Assembly (NCBI GenBank): GCA_003215415.1
Contig: QCKK01000012.1
Span: 1-36,431, forward strand
Direction: 5' to 3'
Source of the DNA: Prochlorococcus sp. AG-409-N21
Lineage (GTDB): Bacteria; Cyanobacteriota; Cyanobacteriia; PCC-6307; Cyanobiaceae
DNA: 36,431 nt
Shown here: in pieces, positions 9,505 through 18,130 of the stretch
Layout: the number at the start of each line of letters is the position of its first letter
How positions within the stretch are numbered: the stretch's first letter is position 1
Notes under the pieces: model-generated
Databases searched by the model: none
Seen by the model: the letters and a program-made list of their open reading frames with translations, nothing else
Told to the model about the DNA's origin: nothing
Program-made: the position numbers and the translations under genes

Positions 9505-11499
9505 ATGGGTCGGATCGTAGGAATTGATCTTGGAACTACTAACTCCGTTGTAGGAGTTCTAGAAGCTGGCCGCCCCCTTGTAATTGCCAATGCCGAGGGC
9601 ACCAGGACAACTCCCTCTGTAGTTGGCTATTCAAAAGATTCTGAGTTGCTTGTTGGCCAGATGGCTCGGCGACAACTTGTGCTTAGTCCAAAAAATACAT
9701 TTTCGAACCTAAAAAGGTTTGTGGGTAGGGATTGGGACGAATTAGAAGAGAATAGTCTTTCTGTTCCGTATACAGTTCGATCAAACAATCAAGGAATGGT
9801 TCGGGTTACTTGCCCTATTACCGAACGTGAATATGCACCGGAGGAACTAGTAGCTTCAATAATAAGAAAATTGGTTGATGATGCTGAAACTTATCTAGGT
9901 GAACAAGTTGAATCGGCGGTTATTACCGTGCCTGCTTACTTCAACGATTCACAAAGACAAGCCACTAAAGATGCTGCAAGGTTTGCTGGAATTCAAGTTG
10001 AGAGAATCCTTAATGAACCTACAGCAGCCGCGCTTGCATACGGGTTTGATAAAAGTGCTACCAAACGTGTACTTGTATTTGATCTTGGCGGAGGAACATT
10101 TGATGTATCCCTGATGAGGATTTCAAATGGGGTCTTTGACGTTAAAGCTACATCTGGTGATACTCAGCTTGGAGGAAATGATTTTGATCAGAGGATTGTT
10201 GATTGGATATCTGAATCATTTAAGAAAAAACATGGGATTGACTTAAGAAGAGATAGACAATCGCTACAACGACTAAATGAGTCGGCAGAAAAAGCCAAAC
10301 AAGAATTGTCAGGCGTTCAATCAACAGCAATTTCACTCCCATTTATTGCCACTGGACCAGACGGACCACTTCATATAGAAAGTAATATTGACAGAAAGAC
10401 ATTTGAATCCTTAAGTACAGACTTATTAGATCGGCTTTTAATACCTGTTAAGTCTGCACTAAATGATTCCGGATGGGATCCTAATCAAATAGACGATGTA
10501 GTCCTCGTAGGGGGAGGAACGCGCATGCCAATGGTTCAAGAACTTGTGAGGACTCTTGTACCTAACCCGCCTTGCCAGTCAGTTAATCCAGACGAAGTTG
10601 TAGCAATTGGAGCAGCCGTACAAGCTGGAATTCTTTCAGGCGAATTACGCGATCTTTTACTTAATGATGTCACACCTCTTTCCTTGGGTTTAGAAACAAT
10701 AGGTGGTTTAATGAAAGTATTAATACCACGTAATACTCCTATACCTGTTAGACAGTCAGATGTATTTAGTACGTCTGAAGCGAATCAATCCTCTGTAGAA
10801 ATACATGTATGGCAAGGTGAAAGACAATTAGCTTCTGATAATAAATCTCTTGGTAGATTTCGCCTTTCAGGAATACCTCCAGCTCCAAGAGGTGTGCCTC
10901 AAGTACAAGTTGCTTTTGACATAGATGCAAACGGACTTCTTGAAGTAAGTGCGACTGATAGAACAACTGGAAGAAAACAAACAGTGAATATTCAAGGAGG
11001 CTCAAATATGAATGATGAAGAAATCAATAAAATAATAAGTGAGGCAAAATCTAATGCTTCTGAGGATAGAAGAAAAAGAGCCTCTATAGATAGACGAAAT
11101 ACTGCTTTAACTCTTGTAGCACAAGGTGAAAGAAGGCTTAGAGATGCGGCACTAGAGCTTGGCCCATATGGCGCCGAGAGACAACAAAGAGCCGTGGAAT
11201 TAGCTATAAGAGATGTTCAGGATTATATAGATTCTGATGACATTCCAGAACTTGAATATGCCGTTGCTGGACTGCAAGAGGCATTATTTGGTTTGAATAG
11301 AAAATTATCTGCAGAACGGCGCAGCGATTCAAACCCTCTTCAAGGCATACGTAATACTTTTGGATCTATTAAAGACGAGCTTTTCTCGGATGATTATTGG
11401 GATGACGATCCTTGGGATAGTCCATCCAGGGGTACATCTGATAGAAGAACATTAACTCGAAGGGATCAAGACCCTTGGAATGATGACATCTACCGCTAA
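9505..11499 (+). CDS. dnaK: Hsp70 chaperone DnaK, cyanobacterial type with acidic Trp tail
   Basis: ATP-driven Hsp70 chaperone of 664 residues. The nucleotide-binding domain has [12 protein letters not shown] (residues 6-17), [39 protein letters not shown] and the adenosine motif [12 protein letters not shown]. The linker is [13 protein letters not shown], and the substrate domain and helical lid follow. The last 50 or so residues are acidic and Trp/Asp-rich, with two DPW motifs ([10 protein letters not shown] and QDPWNDD), unlike the EEVD-like end of E. coli DnaK. Cyanobacteria carry three DnaKs; direct linkage to a zinc-finger-free DnaJ resembles the dnaK3-dnaJ3 pair described as membrane-associated, but the assignment to DnaK3 is inference. 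It overlaps dnaJ by 20 bases. Confidence 0.96.
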   Translation: MGRIVGIDLGTTNSVVGVLEAGRPLVIANAEGTRTTPSVVGYSKDSELLVGQMARRQLVLSPKNTFSNLKRFVGRDWDELEENSLSVPYTVRSNNQGMVRVTCPITEREYAPEELVASIIRKLVDDAETYLGEQVESAVITVPAYFNDSQRQATKDAARFAGIQVERILNEPTAAALAYGFDKSATKRVLVFDLGGGTFDVSLMRISNGVFDVKATSGDTQLGGNDFDQRIVDWISESFKKKHGIDLRRDRQSLQRLNESAEKAKQELSGVQSTAISLPFIATGPDGPLHIESNIDRKTFESLSTDLLDRLLIPVKSALNDSGWDPNQIDDVVLVGGGTRMPMVQELVRTLVPNPPCQSVNPDEVVAIGAAVQAGILSGELRDLLLNDVTPLSLGLETIGGLMKVLIPRNTPIPVRQSDVFSTSEANQSSVEIHVWQGERQLASDNKSLGRFRLSGIPPAPRGVPQVQVAFDIDANGLLEVSATDRTTGRKQTVNIQGGSNMNDEEINKIISEAKSNASEDRRKRASIDRRNTALTLVAQGERRLRDAALELGPYGAERQQRAVELAIRDVQDYIDSDDIPELEYAVAGLQEALFGLNRKLSAERRSDSNPLQGIRNTFGSIKDELFSDDYWDDDPWDSPSRGTSDRRTLTRRDQDPWNDDIYR

Positions 11500-12460
11500 G
11501 CCCGATTATTGGGCTCTACTTGGGCTAATTCCTGATAGCAGTCCCGAACAACTCAAAAGAGCATTCAGGAAAGAGGCAAGAAAGTGGCATCCTGATTTAA
11601 ATTCAAATAATAGGAAGGCAGAAGAGAGATTTAAATTAGTAAATGAGGCGTACGCAGTACTTAGTGATCCAATAAAACGATCCAATTGGGAAAAGGAATT
11701 GCAAACCACTCGTATTACCGAAGATCCCTTTATTACAGGATTTCCAACATTTGAGAATTACCTATCGGTCATATTGGGCATAGAAAATAGTCAGATAGAA
11801 ATTGATAATCAAGATGTATCATATAATGACTCTTATACGAGTGGTAATGTTTATAGTGAATCTTTACTGAATGATCAAGATATTGATGGAGATTATGATG
11901 TTAAAAGCACTTCGCAATCTATTGATTTCACCAATTCATGTTCTGAGCAGCCTGTCTTAGTGTTAGATGATCTTGAGAGTATTATTGATTTAAATCCCGA
12001 ACAAGCTTTGTATGGCACAAATGTCCAACTAGAATTAGATAATGGAGCAGTTGTAGAAGTAAATACCCCCCCTTTCGCGGGCCATGGTTGGAGATTACGA
12101 CTTGAGGGAGTGGCCCCTGGTGGTCGTGATCATTTCCTTCAACTTAGAGTAAGTACCCAAGAAGGATTAATAGTTGATGGATTGAGAGTTTTATATAAGC
12201 TCGAACTATTCCCACCTGAAGCAGCTTTAGGTTGTTCAGTTGAGGTTCCAACTCTTGATGGTCCAGTAACTCTACAAGTGCCACCTAAATCCTCTAGTGG
12301 TAGGCTTCTTCGCCTTAGAGGAAGAGGACTAGAATATGAAAATATAAAAGGAGACCAATACGTTGAGATAGTAATTGTTCTTCCTTCAGATTTAACTGAG
12401 TCTGAAATTGCTCTATATCAACGTCTTCAAGAATTATCTATTGATCCAGATGCAATCTAG
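11480..12460 (+). CDS. dnaJ: DnaJ-type co-chaperone without zinc finger
   Basis: Hsp40 partner that stimulates the ATPase of the upstream DnaK. The J domain occupies roughly residues 8-75 with the essential HPD at 37-39. The Gly/Phe region and the CxxCxGxG zinc fingers of type I DnaJ are absent. An acidic, Ser/Asp-rich linker of about 85 residues leads to two C-terminal beta-sandwich substrate domains (GHGWRLRLEGVAPGGRDHF... and SGRLLRLRGRGLEYE). Total length is 326. It starts inside the 3' end of dnaK, at tandem ATG codons (11480 or 11483), so the two are translationally coupled. Confidence 0.94.
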   Translation: MMTSTAKPDYWALLGLIPDSSPEQLKRAFRKEARKWHPDLNSNNRKAEERFKLVNEAYAVLSDPIKRSNWEKELQTTRITEDPFITGFPTFENYLSVILGIENSQIEIDNQDVSYNDSYTSGNVYSESLLNDQDIDGDYDVKSTSQSIDFTNSCSEQPVLVLDDLESIIDLNPEQALYGTNVQLELDNGAVVEVNTPPFAGHGWRLRLEGVAPGGRDHFLQLRVSTQEGLIVDGLRVLYKLELFPPEAALGCSVEVPTLDGPVTLQVPPKSSSGRLLRLRGRGLEYENIKGDQYVEIVIVLPSDLTESEIALYQRLQELSIDPDAI

Positions 12461-12500
12461 TATTCTTAATTAAATCTAGATCAATACACTCTTTTTAAAG

Positions 12501-12908
12501 ATGTTAGTTCATGTCATGCTTTATGATTCAGGTCAAGATGGAGAAGGGATTCATTCACTTGAGCTTTCAGGTAAAACAGTAGTTCTAATGTTCGAGAATA
12601 AGGATGATGCAGAACGATATTCTGGATTATTAGAAGCACAAGATTTTCCTATTCCAAAAGTGGAGAAAATTGAGAGGGATGAGATAGAGACATTTTGCGA
12701 AGAAGCTGGTTATGAGGCGAAGTTTGTAGAGTCGGGATTTGTTCCTTCAAGTGAAGAAGATCGGTTACTACTTGCACCACCCGAACGAAATAAGGAAGTA
12801 TTAGACTGGGAAAATGATTTATTTGAAGAGCAATCAGATCCTGTTACAGAAGATATTCCTTCTAATGAAATTACTGAAATTAGAAAAAGATTAGAGGATC
12901 TTCTATGA
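12501..12908 (+). CDS. DUF3110 family conserved protein
   Basis: A 135-residue soluble protein of a family found in cyanobacteria and plant plastids with no assigned biochemical function. It begins MLVHVMLYDSGQDGEGIHSL, followed by the conserved TVVLMFENKDDAERYSGLLEAQDFP core, which looks like a small alpha/beta fold. The C-terminus is strongly acidic and variable. It has no membrane segment or signal peptide. It starts 40 bp after dnaJ and its stop overlaps the murQ start as ATGA, so it is probably co-transcribed with murQ and possibly with the chaperone pair. Confidence 0.88.
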   Translation: MLVHVMLYDSGQDGEGIHSLELSGKTVVLMFENKDDAERYSGLLEAQDFPIPKVEKIERDEIETFCEEAGYEAKFVESGFVPSSEEDRLLLAPPERNKEVLDWENDLFEEQSDPVTEDIPSNEITEIRKRLEDLL

Positions 12909-13858
12909 ATTTACACTATATTGACAAATATTCTGAAGATGAAATAGTAAACCGTGGTAATTTGATTACCGAACAGAATAATACTAATAGTAAGATACTT
13001 GATACACTTACTACAAAAGAAATAATAGAAATATTCTCTAAAGAGGATTTACTTCCTCAGTTAGCAGTTAGCAGGTCTATACCTGAAATTGTTAGGGCTA
13101 TTGATGCTATATATCTAAGGCTTAAAGAAGGAGGAAAGTTATTCTATTTAGGTACAGGCACTTCTGGTCGACTTGGAGTAATAGACGCTGCAGAGCTTCC
13201 ACCAACCTTTTGCACGCAACCTCATTTGGTACAGGGCATAATTGCTGGTGGGAATGAAGCTCTGGTAAAAAGTTCTGAAGATCTTGAAGACAATTATTAT
13301 CAATCAGTGGATGATTTAAAGGATAGAAAGTTCAGTAAAAAAGACTGCCTAATTGCTATTACAGCTGGTGGAACAACACCATACGTTTTATCAGCTCTTG
13401 ATTACTCCAACAAAATAGAAGCCCTTTCAGTGGCAATTTGCTGCGTTCCAGAGAACCAGTCAAAGTTAAGTTGTGACATTGACATTAGATTAATAACAGG
13501 ACCAGAAGTTATTACAGGTTCCACCAGATTAAAAGCTGGGACGGCTACAAAGATGGCTTTAAATATGATCTCGTCAACTGTAATGATTAAATTGGGAAAA
13601 GTTTACGGAAATAGGATGATAGATGTATCAGCTTCGAATTCAAAGTTATTGGACCGCTCCCTACGCATCCTTAATGAACTACTAAATATAGATAGGAACG
13701 AGGGAATTAAATTACTATCACTAAGTAAAGGCTCGGTCAAAATTGCATTACTTGTAGCTGCCGCTGGATGTTCTGTTGAAGAAGCAGAAGAAACCTTAAA
13801 CAGAAACAATAATAACCTTAGGCAAGCTCTCAGGAATTGTAAAATAAATTCTGATTAG
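12905..13858 (+). CDS. murQ: N-acetylmuramic acid 6-phosphate etherase
   Basis: Cleaves the lactyl ether of MurNAc 6-phosphate to give GlcNAc 6-phosphate and D-lactate, a peptidoglycan-recycling step. The 317-residue protein has the family N-terminus LITEQNNTNSKILDTL, a SIS sugar-isomerase domain with the phosphate loop GTGTSGRLGVIDAAELPPTF, catalytic Glu97 in that loop and Glu125 in SSEDLED, aligning with E. coli Glu83 and Glu114. TGSTRLKAGTATKMALNM is the second conserved block. It overlaps DUF3110 by four bases (ATGA). No MurNAc transporter or kinase is next to it, so it probably acts on the cell's own wall fragments. Confidence 0.94.
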   Translation: MNLHYIDKYSEDEIVNRGNLITEQNNTNSKILDTLTTKEIIEIFSKEDLLPQLAVSRSIPEIVRAIDAIYLRLKEGGKLFYLGTGTSGRLGVIDAAELPPTFCTQPHLVQGIIAGGNEALVKSSEDLEDNYYQSVDDLKDRKFSKKDCLIAITAGGTTPYVLSALDYSNKIEALSVAICCVPENQSKLSCDIDIRLITGPEVITGSTRLKAGTATKMALNMISSTVMIKLGKVYGNRMIDVSASNSKLLDRSLRILNELLNIDRNEGIKLLSLSKGSVKIALLVAAAGCSVEEAEETLNRNNNNLRQALRNCKINSD

Positions 13859-13963
13859 ATCTATATTATTTGGCAACTAAGCTTATTAAAATCAAATCTT
13901 GTTGGCTGAGTATTATATAAACTATAGACTATGTATTATAATTATTTTTTTAATAGGCAACCT

Positions 13964-14401
13964 GTGACGAAAGCAATTATGGAAACAGATTCGGGAGTTA
14001 TCACTCTTGAGTTATTCGAAAACGATGCGCCAAATACAGTTTCTAACTTCGTCAAGCTTTCAAAGTCTGGTTTTTATGATGGTCTCTCTTTTCATCGTGT
14101 AATTGATGGATTTATGGCTCAAGGTGGATGTCCTAATAGCCGTGAGGGTGCGTCTGGAATACCTGGCACCGGAGGACCTGGCTACAAAATTGACTGTGAA
14201 ATAAACCCAAGAAAACATGTGGCTGGAACACTTTCAATGGCGCATGCTGGTAAAAATACGGGAGGCAGCCAGTTTTTCATTGTTCATTCTCCTCAGCCAC
14301 ATCTAGACGGTGTTCATACAGTTTTTGGTCACACAGATGACATGGAGGTTGTATTAGCTTTGAAGAATGGCTCTAAAATAAATAAGGTAACAATAGGTTA
14401 G
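13964..14401 (+). CDS. Cyclophilin-type peptidyl-prolyl cis-trans isomerase
   Basis: Catalyses proline isomerisation during protein folding. I chose the GTG at 13964 (product [18 protein letters not shown], 145 residues). The ATG 33 bases upstream would add an odd [11 protein letters not shown] segment, whereas cyclophilins of this clade usually begin just before the first beta strand. The active site is intact: [15 protein letters not shown] carries the catalytic Arg, followed by [19 protein letters not shown] and [10 protein letters not shown]. There is no signal peptide, so it is cytosolic. It stands alone, convergent with ribBA with only 16 bp between them. Confidence 0.94.
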   Translation: MTKAIMETDSGVITLELFENDAPNTVSNFVKLSKSGFYDGLSFHRVIDGFMAQGGCPNSREGASGIPGTGGPGYKIDCEINPRKHVAGTLSMAHAGKNTGGSQFFIVHSPQPHLDGVHTVFGHTDDMEVVLALKNGSKINKVTIG

Positions 14402-14417
14402 ATATATACTTAAATGA

Positions 14418-16127
14418 TTACGACCAAAAAATTACCTTAGGAATATCCTTATCAATATTTCTAAAATCATCGTCACTCATCGTTATTAGATTTGCAATAC
14501 TTCTCTTTTCACTAATCATATCAATTCTAGGATGTATAGCCTGGTTCCTATTTTGAGTAAATAATAATGTAATTCTAACAGTACCGATCCATGTTGTTAG
14601 TTCCTTAAGGAGTGATAAGAGTGATTCGTAGTCTATTGAACTATGCTTCTTTTCTAAGTCATATTTATATAGTTGCACGCTCCATACAAAAAGTGGCCTC
14701 TCTAGTAAGGCCGATAGCCTCGGTGAATATTCAGGTGTTATGTCTAAATGATGATTCGTAGACCACCTGTCGGTTATGTTTCTAAATTCTATAAGATCAT
14801 CTCTTTTTATCCGTCCATCCCATGCTAGGAATATGTGTGGGCCTTGTTTACTTATTTGCGATTGATTAGTAGGTTTACTAAGTAAGTGGCCAAGCTTTTC
14901 CCTCTTAACTTCAAGATAAGCCGAGTTGTGATCGCCAGGACAAATTACTAAAGGTATCCTACTTTCAACTTTTATTCCATAACCTCCTAATCCAGCAATT
15001 TTTCTAGGGTTGTTTGTTAATAACTTTAATCTATTAATTCCTAAATCAGTCAATATTTGTGCACCTACACCATAATTTCTTAAGTCCGCTGGAAAGCCTA
15101 ATCTTTCGTTGGCTTCAACAGTATCTAAACCGCCATCTTGCAAACTATATGCTTTTAGTTTATTGATTAATCCAATACCTCTTCCTTCTTGTCTTAAATA
15201 TACAACTACTCCTTCGCCCTCTTTCTCTATTCTTGATAATGCAGCTTCAAGTTGTGGTCGGCAATCACAGCGTAGTGAACCAAAAGCATCACCTGTTAGA
15301 CATTCTGAATGCATTCGAACTAATACTGGTTCTTTAAGTAAATCTAAATCTCCCTTAACGAGTGCCACGTGTTCTGATCCATCCAATTCATTTTTATATC
15401 CAATTGCTGTAAATCCTCCAAACACACTTGGTAAATTTGCTGTTGCTTGACGATAAACAAAACGTTCATTTTCCAGTCTATAGTGTATTAAATCGGCTAT
15501 ACTTATTAATTTCAATCCCCATTGCTTGGCATATACTTTTAGTTGAGGAAGCCTCGCCATAGTTCCATCAGGATTCTGTATTTCACAAATCACTCCTGCA
15601 GGTAATAAGCCAGATAATTGTGAAAGATCTACTGCTGCCTCTGTATGTCCAGCCCGCTTAAGCACACCCCCTTGTCTTGCTCTAAGAGGAAATATGTGTC
15701 CAGGACGCCTCAGATCCATGGCGCTCGTGTCTGGGTGAATTGCGACCTGAATTGTTCTTGCTCTGTCTTCAGCTGATATCCCAGTACTTACTCCATGCTC
15801 GGGTCCAGCATCAATACTGACAGTAAAGGCAGTTTGATTTGAATCTGTATTTCTATCAACCATCAAGGGCAGATCTAGCCTGTCTAGACGAACGCCTTGC
15901 ATTGCTAGGCATATCAATCCTCTTGCTTCTTTAGCCATGAAGTTAATTTGCTCAGGAGTGGCAAATTGCGCAGCGCAAATCAGATCTCCTTCGTTCTCTC
16001 TTCTTTCATCGTCTACTACAACAACACATTCGCCATTCCTTATAGCTGCTAATGCATCAGCTATGTCGTCAAATTCGATATCAATAGAATCTGAGGCCAA
16101 TTTTGTGGGATTAAGAGGATTAGTCAT
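14418..16127 (-). CDS. ribBA: Bifunctional riboflavin enzyme RibBA with C-terminal extension
   Basis: Supplies both precursors of riboflavin. Residues about 15-220 are 3,4-dihydroxy-2-butanone 4-phosphate synthase, with [11 protein letters not shown] (39-49) and the HTEAAVDL substrate loop. Residues about 235-416 are GTP cyclohydrolase II, with zinc ligands C276, C287 and C289 in the [16 protein letters not shown] stretch, and [10 protein letters not shown] tail of about 150 residues follows the last GTP cyclohydrolase element (KREKLGHLL); it includes Trp-rich segments and ends KVIFWS. RibBA of other cyanobacteria are similarly long, but the tail's role is unknown to me. No FMN riboswitch fits in the 73-bp leader shared divergently with argC. 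Confidence 0.96.
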   Translation of the reverse strand: MTNPLNPTKLASDSIDIEFDDIADALAAIRNGECVVVVDDERRENEGDLICAAQFATPEQINFMAKEARGLICLAMQGVRLDRLDLPLMVDRNTDSNQTAFTVSIDAGPEHGVSTGISAEDRARTIQVAIHPDTSAMDLRRPGHIFPLRARQGGVLKRAGHTEAAVDLSQLSGLLPAGVICEIQNPDGTMARLPQLKVYAKQWGLKLISIADLIHYRLENERFVYRQATANLPSVFGGFTAIGYKNELDGSEHVALVKGDLDLLKEPVLVRMHSECLTGDAFGSLRCDCRPQLEAALSRIEKEGEGVVVYLRQEGRGIGLINKLKAYSLQDGGLDTVEANERLGFPADLRNYGVGAQILTDLGINRLKLLTNNPRKIAGLGGYGIKVESRIPLVICPGDHNSAYLEVKREKLGHLLSKPTNQSQISKQGPHIFLAWDGRIKRDDLIEFRNITDRWSTNHHLDITPEYSPRLSALLERPLFVWSVQLYKYDLEKKHSSIDYESLLSLLKELTTWIGTVRITLLFTQNRNQAIHPRIDMISEKRSIANLITMSDDDFRNIDKDIPKVIFWS

Positions 16128-16200
16128 TTAGATTCGGTCAATCTTTATCGACGCAAGTAACATCATCAGTGGATCAATAACGGCAATTAATCGCTGGGAT

Positions 16201-17292
16201 ATGTCAGATTCTCAATCTAGACCCAAATATAGGACTAGCAGGGTTGCTGTTATTGGGGCAAGTGGCTATGGAGGTTTGCAAACAATACGTCTCTTGCAGC
16301 AACACCCTGAATTTGAGATTACTTATCTGGGTGGCTCTAGAAGTGTAGGAAAAAGGTGGAATGAGCTATGCCCCTTCATAGAATTGGCAGGCAACCCTCA
16401 AATTTGTAGTACTTCAGCTGACCAAATATCTGACCACGCTGATTTTGCGATATTGAGTCTGCCTAATGGTGTAGCCAGTCAATTAGTACCGCAACTATTA
16501 AGAAAGAATGTTCGAGTTATCGATTTGTCGGCTGATTACCGATACAGATCACTAGAAATATGGAAGCAAAATTATGTAAAAGAAAATCTAGAATATAATC
16601 GAGATGATAGTCAATTATGTAGTGAAGCGATTTATGGGATACCTGAATGGAATTCAGAATTAATATCTAAAGCAAAAATCGTCGCTGCTCCAGGCTGCTT
16701 TCCTACTGCAAGTTTGCTACCACTCCTACCATTCCTAAAACAAGGACTTATTGAATTTGAAGGACTAGTTATTGATGCAAAGACTGGGACGTCAGGAGGT
16801 GGAAGATCACCGAAGGAACACTTACTCTTTGCAGAATCATCAGAGTCGATATCTCCCTACGCTGTTATTGGACATAGACATACTTCGGAGATTGAACAAA
16901 TGGCAAGAGAAGTATCAGGTCAACAAATAAAACTACAATTTACTCCTCATTTAGTGCCGATGGTTAGAGGTTTACTTTCAACGGTTTACGCAAAACTAAG
17001 AGACCCAGGATTAACAGCAGATGATTGTACAACTGTCTTAAAAGCTTTATATAGAAATGACAAGACAGTAGAAGTACTACCAGTTGGAGTTTACCCTGCT
17101 ACAAAGTGGGTACGGAACACTTGCAAGGCAATGATTTCTGTTCAAGTTGATACCAGGACAAGTCAATTGGTACTTATGAGTGTAATAGACAATCTAGTAA
17201 AAGGTCAGGCAGGTCAAGGCATTCAATGTCTTAATCTGATGGCTGGACTGCCTCAGGAAACGGGATTACCCCTGAATGTATTCTACCCTTGA
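16201..17292 (+). CDS. argC: N-acetyl-gamma-glutamyl-phosphate reductase
   Basis: NADPH-dependent third step of arginine synthesis, reducing N-acetylglutamyl 5-phosphate to the semialdehyde. The 363-residue protein has an N-terminal Rossmann motif VAVIGASGYGG (15-25), the nucleophile Cys166 in AAPGCFPTA, and a C-terminal dehydrogenase domain with GHRHTSEIEQ (catalytic-His region) and HLVPMVRGLLST. Full length. It starts 73 bp from ribBA, divergently, and its last 10 bases overlap the end of the convergent purN. Other arg genes are not in the window. Confidence 0.97.
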   Translation: MSDSQSRPKYRTSRVAVIGASGYGGLQTIRLLQQHPEFEITYLGGSRSVGKRWNELCPFIELAGNPQICSTSADQISDHADFAILSLPNGVASQLVPQLLRKNVRVIDLSADYRYRSLEIWKQNYVKENLEYNRDDSQLCSEAIYGIPEWNSELISKAKIVAAPGCFPTASLLPLLPFLKQGLIEFEGLVIDAKTGTSGGGRSPKEHLLFAESSESISPYAVIGHRHTSEIEQMAREVSGQQIKLQFTPHLVPMVRGLLSTVYAKLRDPGLTADDCTTVLKALYRNDKTVEVLPVGVYPATKWVRNTCKAMISVQVDTRTSQLVLMSVIDNLVKGQAGQGIQCLNLMAGLPQETGLPLNVFYP

Positions 17293-17972
17293 TCGATATT
17301 AATACCTCTACATTGCTTACCTATAATCGAAACAGCCATAGGAAGGAGTTTGTATTCTAGCTTCTGTATTCGCTGCCTTAGACTGGACTTATTATCATTC
17401 TCTAATATAGGCACAGATCCTTGAATTATTATAGGTCCTGAGTCTACCTCCTTGTTGACAATGTGAATTGTACAGCCTGTAATCTTGCTTCCGTAATCGA
17501 GGGCAGATTGAATAGCATCCTTACCTTTAAAACTGGGGAGTATTGATGGGTGTATATTAATTATTCTATTAGGGAACCCATCAACAAGGACGTCTGTAAC
17601 TATCCGCATCCAGCCTGCCATGATAATTATCTCAACCTTATTCTCCTTAAATACATTTATAAGAGCATGATCAAGATCTTCTCTCGTATTATAATCTCTA
17701 TGATTTAAAACAACGCTATTGATGTTGAGACGTTCAGCCTTCGATTTAGCGCCACAATTAGGATTATTTACTACTAATATTTCTATTTGAGCACTTAATA
17801 TCTTATTGATGATATTTGTTGCAAGAGATTCGAAATTACTACCGAAGCCTGATGCCATTACTCCGATCCGTAATGGTGGATTAAAATTGTGTATAGATCC
17901 GTTCGGATTATATAATATATTCGAATTTAAATTACTACTACTCTTATTATCTCTGAATAAGAAATCGTTCAT
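17283..17972 (-). CDS. purN: Phosphoribosylglycinamide formyltransferase
   Basis: Transfers the formyl group from 10-formyl-tetrahydrofolate to GAR in de novo purine synthesis. The Rossmann-like core starts at about residue 34 (LRIGVMASGFGSNFE). The active-site residues are present: Asn139 and His141 in INIHPSILPSFKG and Asp177 in NKEVDSGP. The first 33 residues are Asn/Ser-rich and not part of the fold, so the true start may be internal, but the only Met before the core is residue 1; the next, at 39, lies within it. It overlaps argC tail to tail by 10 bases. Confidence 0.95.
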   Translation of the reverse strand: MNDFLFRDNKSSSNLNSNILYNPNGSIHNFNPPLRIGVMASGFGSNFESLATNIINKILSAQIEILVVNNPNCGAKSKAERLNINSVVLNHRDYNTREDLDHALINVFKENKVEIIIMAGWMRIVTDVLVDGFPNRIINIHPSILPSFKGKDAIQSALDYGSKITGCTIHIVNKEVDSGPIIIQGSVPILENDNKSSLRQRIQKLEYKLLPMAVSIIGKQCRGINIDQG

Positions 17973-18130
17973 AAGACAAAAATACTAATGTTATTAGTTC
18001 ACCATAGTTCGTTCTTCTAATGCTAGCCATGCATTTAGAGTTCCAATACAGCAACAGATTATTGCCTCAGCCTCTAAGAGTTGCCTTTATTTACTACCCT
18101 TCCTAGAGAACTGAACAGACTGGTTTAAAT

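Noticed and set aside
18017-18038. Imperfect stem-loop (TAATGC...GCATTTA) between purN and pgi
   Set aside because: It has a bulge, is AT-rich and sits in a divergent leader; too weak to call an operator or terminator.
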